From Pseudomonadota bacterium (GTDB taxonomy: Bacteria; Pseudomonadota; Gammaproteobacteria; Burkholderiales; Burkholderiaceae_D): a stretch of DNA of 10,535 nucleotides. The number at the start of each line of letters is the position of its first letter. The first letter of the stretch is position 1. The notes below the pieces were generated by a model. That model was given only the letters and a program-made list of their open reading frames with translations, made no database searches and was not told the DNA's origin. A program made the position numbers and the translations under genes. The DNA is taken from NCBI GenBank assembly GCA_018241865.1, contig JAFECY010000315.1:1-10535 (forward strand), written 5' to 3'. This document shows, piece by piece, positions 6,838 through 10,535 of the stretch.

Positions 6838-7500
6838 TTAAACGGCTTTTCTGCTACTTTTTTCTGCTTGGCCGATCGACTTCAGTTCGGCAACGACGGG
6901 ATTGCGATAGGTTGCGATCAGCCGCTCGAAACCCAGCATGGCGCGCTCGGCGCTGTCGGGTCGTCGGATGAAACGGGCATCGTGGTGCAGCGCCAGCACC
7001 AAGCCGTAAATCTCAAACGCCATCTGACGCGCATCGGTATCGGGGCGCAGATGACCTTCATCGATGGCCTGCTGTATGCAACGGCGCAACGCTTCCTGCA
7101 AGGTATCGACCATGCTGACCAGCGCCTCGCGGATCGCGCCGGGGCGGTCGTCATATTCCACCGCGCCGCTGATATAAATACAGCCAGAGACGATTTCCAT
7201 GGTCACGCGCCGCACCCAACGGGCAAAAAATTCGCGCAGACGCGGCAACCCGCGTGCTTCTTTCAAGCTGGGGTAAAACACGTCGTCCTCAAACAAATCG
7301 TTGTAGCGTTTGAGCACGGCAATCTGCAAATCCTCGCGCGAACCAAAGTGAGCGAACACGCCGGATTTGCTCATGCTCATCCTCTCGGCGAGAACGCCGA
7401 TAGTGAGTCCCTCCAAACCTTCGCGACTAGCCAATTCCAGCGCCACATCCAAGATAGTGGCGCGGGTCTGCTCGCCTTTGCGCATCGATTTGCTTGCCAT
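6838..7500 (-). CDS. TetR/AcrR-family transcriptional regulator of the fad operon
   Basis: A 220-residue TetR-family repressor, normal length. The N-terminal DNA-binding domain (about 11-57) contains the helix-turn-helix around LTIGVLAERMSMSKSGVFAH (32-51) followed by FGSREDL, the typical TetR signature. Residues 80-200 form the helical ligand-binding and dimerisation domain. It is first in a row with fadE, fadN and fadA and separated from fadE by only 39 bp. By analogy with TetR-type fatty-acid regulators such as Bacillus FadR and Pseudomonas PsrA, it probably senses long-chain acyl-CoA or a fatty acid and represses this operon and itself. The ligand is inference. A 26-bp inverted repeat 48 bp upstream overlaps the predicted promoter, as expected for autorepression. 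An internal ATG at codon 6 is an alternative start, but the first ATG is preceded by an AGG-containing site at a workable distance. Confidence 0.9.
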   Translation of the reverse strand: MASKSMRKGEQTRATILDVALELASREGLEGLTIGVLAERMSMSKSGVFAHFGSREDLQIAVLKRYNDLFEDDVFYPSLKEARGLPRLREFFARWVRRVTMEIVSGCIYISGAVEYDDRPGAIREALVSMVDTLQEALRRCIQQAIDEGHLRPDTDARQMAFEIYGLVLALHHDARFIRRPDSAERAMLGFERLIATYRNPVVAELKSIGQAEKSSRKAV

Positions 7501-7547
7501 GTCGCTATGACCTGCCCTTGCTTGAACCGGCCAAAACGCCGGATAAA

Positions 7548-7573
7548 AATAAACGTACGACCGTACTATTATT
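7548..7573. promoter_or_regulatory. Candidate TetR operator (26-bp inverted repeat)
   Basis: Half-site AATAAACGTACGA (7548-7560) is followed directly by CCGTACTATTATT (7561-7573). Ten of thirteen positions are symmetric, with a GTACG core in each half, a shape common among TetR-family operators. It ends 48 bp upstream of the tetR ATG and covers the predicted -10 box. It is the only strong inverted repeat in this 137-bp intergenic region. Confidence 0.7.
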
Positions 7574-7593
7574 CATTCCAGGGCAAAAGTCAA
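7565..7593 (-). promoter_or_regulatory. Predicted sigma-70 promoter of the tetR-fad operon
   Basis: On the minus strand TTGACT (7593-7588) resembles a -35 box and AATAGT (7570-7565) a -10 box, with a 17-bp spacer. The -10 lies inside the inverted repeat, so repressor binding would block RNA polymerase. Transcription would start near 7558. Confidence 0.5.
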
Positions 7594-7637
7594 ATACCGT
7601 TTGCAGAATATGTCAGGAAATTTCGGGGAGGGAAAAA

Positions 7638-8018
7638 TCAGCCGCGCGACTTGTCGATTTGTCGGCGGTCGCGCTTGGTGGGGCGTCCTTTCATGGCGGC
7701 GGCGGGTTCGCGGAACAGTTTGCGGCGTTCGCTTTCTTGTTGCCGACGCGCGATGCTGGCGGCGCTTTCTTCGTACAGAGTGTGCGCCACGACAGCCGAG
7801 CCGCGCACGTCGGACAAGGCGCGCACTTGCACTTCCCACTGGTCCGCGCCGTTGTCGATGTCGAGTCGGTCGCCGATCTTCACGCTGCGTGCCGGCTTGA
7901 TGCGCTCACCGTTGATCCGCACCTTGCCGTTATCGACGGCATCGGTCGCCAGCGAGCGCGTCTTGAAAAAGCGCGCCGCCCACAGCCACTTGTCGATGCG
8001 GACAGTCTCCGCATGCAT
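7638..8018 (-). CDS. hslR: S4-domain RNA-binding protein, Hsp15 (HslR) family
   Basis: A 126-residue protein with an N-terminal S4 RNA-binding domain (about 7-60) starting with RIDKWLWAARFFKTRS, the Hsp15 hallmark, and a basic, probably flexible tail ending in GRPTKRDRRQIDKSRG. E. coli Hsp15 (133 aa) binds free 50S subunits that still carry peptidyl-tRNA and helps recycle them, mainly under heat stress. The family match supports the same role here. The ATG at 8018 shares one base with the clsB TGA (TGATG), which indicates translational coupling. A TTG one codon earlier is also in frame but less likely. No clear intrinsic terminator follows the stop, and the tetR promoter region begins directly downstream. 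No heat-shock promoter is visible immediately upstream, as that region is coding. Confidence 0.92.
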   Translation of the reverse strand: MHAETVRIDKWLWAARFFKTRSLATDAVDNGKVRINGERIKPARSVKIGDRLDIDNGADQWEVQVRALSDVRGSAVVAHTLYEESAASIARRQQESERRKLFREPAAAMKGRPTKRDRRQIDKSRG

Positions 8019-9178
8019 CAATAATTACCCCAAGCCATGATGCGGATAGCGGTTTTATACACTTGATAAGCCACATCATAAAAATGCCGCTTGTACCACG
8101 GGATGCTGGCGAATTCTTCCAGTCCGACCGGCACGCCATCGGCAACGCCTTGCTCGATTCGCTCGCGCAAGGTGCGGGCGAAGGCGACGTCATCGATCGC
8201 CACGTTGGCCTCTTGGTTCACGAACATACTCAGGCCATCATAGTTGCTGGAGCCAACCGTGGCCCAACGGTCGTCCACCACACCGACCTTGCCGTGCAAA
8301 TGCGTCTTGCGATATTCGACGATCTTCACGCCGTACTGCAACAGCTTGGGATAATACGAACGCGCCACCGCATCCTGCATCGGAATTTGTCCGACGCCGA
8401 GCAGCAAGGTCACTTGCACGCCGCGTGCAGCCGCCGCAATCAACGCCACCCGCAGCTTGCGGTTGGGCGCGAAATACGGATTGGCCAGCCAGACGCTTTC
8501 GCGCGCGCGGCCGAGCGTCTGCAGATAGGCGCGTTCGATGGTGCGGCGGTTACGCAGATTGTCGCGCACCACCAAGCCCGCCAACGCGGTTTCGGCTTCG
8601 GCCGTCGGCATGCGCCGGTGCTGTTCGCGCAGCAAATCCCAACGCAGCCGCAAGCCGATGCGGCTCAGGCGCATCCATTGCGCTTCCAGTTCGCGGTGGA
8701 TGACCCGCACCAACGGGCCGTTCACTTGCACCGCGAAATCCCAACGCGGTGCAGGCAAAATCACAGTAGGGTTTTCATCGTCGCGCCAATCGTCGTTGAT
8801 GTTGATGCCACCGACAAAAGCCGTCAGGCAATCGACCACGCAGAGCTTGCGGTGAGTGCGCGGAATGCCGCGCTTGAACCAAGCATTGAAGACGCGGCAA
8901 TGCACGCCGACGGCTTCCATTTCCCGCTGAAGCTGCGCGGAATAGCGATTGCCGGTGCCGATCCAATCGACAATCAGCTTGACCGTCACCCCGCGCTGCA
9001 CCGCACGCGCCAGCGCCTCCGTGATGTTGGTCGCAACCGCATCGTCGCCGAAGATATAGGTTTCGAGATAAATCTCCACCCGCGCTGCTTCGCAAGCGCT
9101 CAGCAACGCCGGGAAGAATTCGACGCCGCTTTGTAGCAGCGCGATGCTATTGCCGGTGGTGTAACTGATCGGCCGCAT
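8018..9178 (-). CDS. clsB: Cardiolipin synthase ClsB (phospholipase D superfamily)
   Basis: A 386-residue PLD-superfamily enzyme with two HxKx4D motifs: His109-Lys111-Asp116 (HRKLCVVD) and His295-Lys297-Asp302 (HGKVGVVD), each followed by GG or GSSN residues of the active site. The N-terminal region with YLETYIFGDD and the absence of membrane helices match ClsB (E. coli YbhO), not ClsA, which starts with two transmembrane helices. It would transfer phosphatidyl groups to make cardiolipin, and ClsB can also make phosphatidylglycerol from PE, at the inner membrane. The open frame extends upstream to 9385, but that part is the shadow of the neighbouring gene. The ATG at 9178 is 7 nt past that gene's TAA and begins the conserved sequence. 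Pairing with an upstream EEP-fold gene repeats the ybhP-clsB arrangement of enterobacteria. Confidence 0.92.
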   Translation of the reverse strand: MRPISYTTGNSIALLQSGVEFFPALLSACEAARVEIYLETYIFGDDAVATNITEALARAVQRGVTVKLIVDWIGTGNRYSAQLQREMEAVGVHCRVFNAWFKRGIPRTHRKLCVVDCLTAFVGGININDDWRDDENPTVILPAPRWDFAVQVNGPLVRVIHRELEAQWMRLSRIGLRLRWDLLREQHRRMPTAEAETALAGLVVRDNLRNRRTIERAYLQTLGRARESVWLANPYFAPNRKLRVALIAAAARGVQVTLLLGVGQIPMQDAVARSYYPKLLQYGVKIVEYRKTHLHGKVGVVDDRWATVGSSNYDGLSMFVNQEANVAIDDVAFARTLRERIEQGVADGVPVGLEEFASIPWYKRHFYDVAYQVYKTAIRIMAWGNY

Positions 9179-9185
9179 CGCCGCT

Positions 9186-10004
9186 TTACGCCTTTTCCAT
9201 CGCAGCCGGCATGTGCTGCAAACCGGCGATGATCGGTGCGTGATCCGACAACCGCGCCCAGCTTGCGCCGTGCAAAACTTGCGCGCTCTCGATTGCGAAG
9301 CCGCGCACGTAGATGCGATCGAGCTGGAGGAAAGGCATCGCCGCCGGGAAGGTGCGCGCCGGCTGCTGCTTCGGTCCGCGTCCACGCAATTGTCGTAGAT
9401 ACGTGCCGAATCCGCGCGCGGGCAGATTGGCGTCGAACACTTCGGTCACGCCGAGGCTGGCGCGCAAATCGTCGCTCAAATCATTGCTCCAGTCGTTGAA
9501 ATCGCCGGCGATAATCACCGGCTCCCGTGCCGGTGCCGATTTCGTCACCGCCTCGATCAAGGCCGCGGTCTGGCGACGACGACTACCGGCAAACAAACCG
9601 AGATGCACCACAAAGCAATGCACCATTCCGGCTGACGTCTGCACCACACAATGCAAAATGCCGCGCTGCTCGAAAGCATGATCCGACACATCTTGATTGT
9701 CGAAGGAAGCAATCGGAAAACGGCTCAACAAGGCATTGCCGTGATGGCCATGATCGTACACAGCATTCATGCCATAGGCGACATGGAAAGAGTCGTCGCC
9801 GGCAAGAAAATCGTGCTGCCCTAACTCCGGCCATTTGGTGGCATGTTTGGCAGCCAACAAATCGTTCCTTCCTTGCACCTCCTGCAGAAACAGGATGTCG
9901 GCATTGAGATTACCAATGGCCGTCTTCAGTGCGTGAATACGCGGCCGCGAACCGATCGACGACACGCCTTTGTGGATGTTATAGGTGGCAACGCGCAGTT
10001 TCAT
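9186..10004 (-). CDS. Endonuclease/exonuclease/phosphatase family protein (YbhP-like)
   Basis: A 272-residue single-domain EEP-fold hydrolase, metal dependent. The fold's signatures occur in order: YNIHKG (8-13), QEVQG with metal ligand Glu42, HLG with His134, GDFND with Asp168 and Asn170 (167-171), LDRIYV with Asp229, and SDHAPI with the catalytic Asp254-His255 pair (253-258). I chose the ATG at 10004 because the family begins at MKLRVATYNIHKG; the frame is open further upstream to 10220, but that part overlaps nudB. It starts 5 nt after the nudB TAA, without a strong Shine-Dalgarno site, so coupling is likely. The substrate is uncertain: family members cut DNA, RNA, phosphoinositides or sphingomyelin. 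The conserved link with clsB suggests a lipid or phosphodiester substrate at the membrane, but that is inference. Confidence 0.9.
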   Translation of the reverse strand: MKLRVATYNIHKGVSSIGSRPRIHALKTAIGNLNADILFLQEVQGRNDLLAAKHATKWPELGQHDFLAGDDSFHVAYGMNAVYDHGHHGNALLSRFPIASFDNQDVSDHAFEQRGILHCVVQTSAGMVHCFVVHLGLFAGSRRRQTAALIEAVTKSAPAREPVIIAGDFNDWSNDLSDDLRASLGVTEVFDANLPARGFGTYLRQLRGRGPKQQPARTFPAAMPFLQLDRIYVRGFAIESAQVLHGASWARLSDHAPIIAGLQHMPAAMEKA

Positions 10005-10009
10005 GTGGC

Positions 10010-10489
10010 TTATTGTAGCGCCGACCTGATGCGCGGCAATTGCAGGATCGCTTCCGCGTTCGACGGTGAAAAGCACAGATCGGCCGCCGCCTGATACGGC
10101 AGCCATTGATAGCGCACATGCTCGCGCGGATTGAGGGCAATGGGAATATTCTGTGGAACCAGCAAACCGAACACATGTTCGGTATTTTTCGTCACGCCCG
10201 GCGCATAGCGGTGTCGCCATACCGGATAGATGTCATAGACGTTGGACAGATGCCAGTCGCGCAGATTTTGCGTTGGAACGGCGTTTTCTTCATCGGCGAT
10301 GCGCATGCCGGTTTCCTCGAACACTTCGCGCACGGCGGTGTCGTGCAAGGCTTCTTCGAGCGCATCCTTAGAACCCGTCACCGATTGCCAGAATCCCGGC
10401 TTGTCGGCGCGCTCGATCAGCAAGACATCGAGCGCAGCGGTGTGGATGATGACTAGGACGGATTCGGGAATTTTGTAAGATATGTGCAT
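10010..10489 (-). CDS. nudB: Nudix hydrolase, dihydroneopterin triphosphate diphosphatase (NudB-like)
   Basis: A 159-residue Nudix hydrolase beginning MHISYKIPESVLVIIHT, the family's usual N-terminus, followed by RADKPGFWQSVTGS, typical of NudB. The Nudix box runs about 39-62 and ends REVFEETGM, with metal-binding Glu55, Glu58 and Glu59. Its first spacing is Gx6E instead of Gx5E, one residue longer than in E. coli NudB. NudB removes pyrophosphate from dihydroneopterin triphosphate in folate synthesis and also hydrolyses dATP-like nucleotides. An in-frame TTG at 10519 would add 10 residues, but the ATG at 10489 fits the family better; neither has a strong Shine-Dalgarno site. It is the first complete gene of the four-gene right-hand cluster, and its upstream neighbour is outside the window. 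Confidence 0.88.
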   Translation of the reverse strand: MHISYKIPESVLVIIHTAALDVLLIERADKPGFWQSVTGSKDALEEALHDTAVREVFEETGMRIADEENAVPTQNLRDWHLSNVYDIYPVWRHRYAPGVTKNTEHVFGLLVPQNIPIALNPREHVRYQWLPYQAAADLCFSPSNAEAILQLPRIRSALQ

Positions 10490-10535
10490 GGCAGTAAACC
10501 ATACAGAAAAATGACGCAAAAAATTGCCACTCCAC
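10490..10535. other. Upstream edge of nudB
   Basis: This short AT-leaning stretch before the nudB start contains no clear promoter boxes or ribosome site. The nudB cluster may be transcribed from a promoter or gene beyond the window. Confidence 0.3.

Noticed and set aside
7574..7637. Terminator for the hslR cluster
   Set aside because: Only a very short CAAA/TTTG pairing near 7591-7603 is visible, with no GC-rich stem and no T-run.
4918..8040. Plus-strand open frame of 1040 codons
   Set aside because: It runs antisense to fadE, tetR and hslR, which have clear family motifs. Its His/Arg/Gln/Val-rich composition is typical of a shadow frame in GC-rich DNA and no domain is recognisable.
9179..9385. 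N-terminal extension of clsB by 69 residues
   Set aside because: It overlaps the end of the EEP gene, is Ser/Arg/Cys-rich like a shadow frame, and the family's conserved sequence starts at the ATG at 9178.
10005..10220. N-terminal extension of the EEP protein by 72 residues
   Set aside because: It overlaps the 3' half of nudB and lacks family similarity; the EEP fold begins at MKLRVATYNIHKG.

Overview
The window is about 10.5 kb of GC-rich chromosomal DNA. Gene content, protein style and codon use fit a betaproteobacterium of the Burkholderiales, perhaps Oxalobacteraceae (inferred from sequence style only; no search was run). All nine supported genes lie on the minus strand, so the window reads biologically from right to left. 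No plus-strand gene, RNA gene, CRISPR array, insertion sequence or prophage gene is visible.

Right block (10489 down to 7638): four tightly packed genes for a NudB-type Nudix hydrolase, an endonuclease/exonuclease/phosphatase-fold protein, a ClsB-type cardiolipin synthase, and an Hsp15-like (HslR) S4 RNA-binding protein. The gaps are 5 nt, 7 nt and a 1-nt stop/start overlap, so this looks like one translationally coupled transcription unit. It mixes nucleotide clean-up, membrane phospholipid synthesis and ribosome rescue.

Left block (7500 down to 107): a fatty-acid beta-oxidation locus in the order tetR, fadE-type acyl-CoA dehydrogenase, fadN-type 3-hydroxyacyl-CoA dehydrogenase/enoyl-CoA hydratase, fadA thiolase, and a crotonase-family gene whose active site looks like a delta3,delta2-enoyl-CoA isomerase. 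A 26-bp inverted repeat overlaps the predicted tetR promoter and is a good candidate operator. Together the enzymes cover the whole cycle: dehydrogenation, hydration, second dehydrogenation and thiolysis. The last gene would let unsaturated acyl chains enter it.

The most unusual non-coding structure lies between these fad genes. The gaps fadE/fadN, fadN/fadA and fadA/eci each carry long inverted repeats: one family of ACGGCG-type arms and one of C-rich CCCCTTCAAGGGG-type palindromes in paired, BIME-like arrangement. The fadA/eci gap also holds a clean bidirectional rho-independent terminator and a nested block of two perfect palindromes. These may set transcript stability and relative expression along the locus. 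I see no wholly new multi-gene system here; the interest lies in the regulation, the repeats and the isomerase reassignment.
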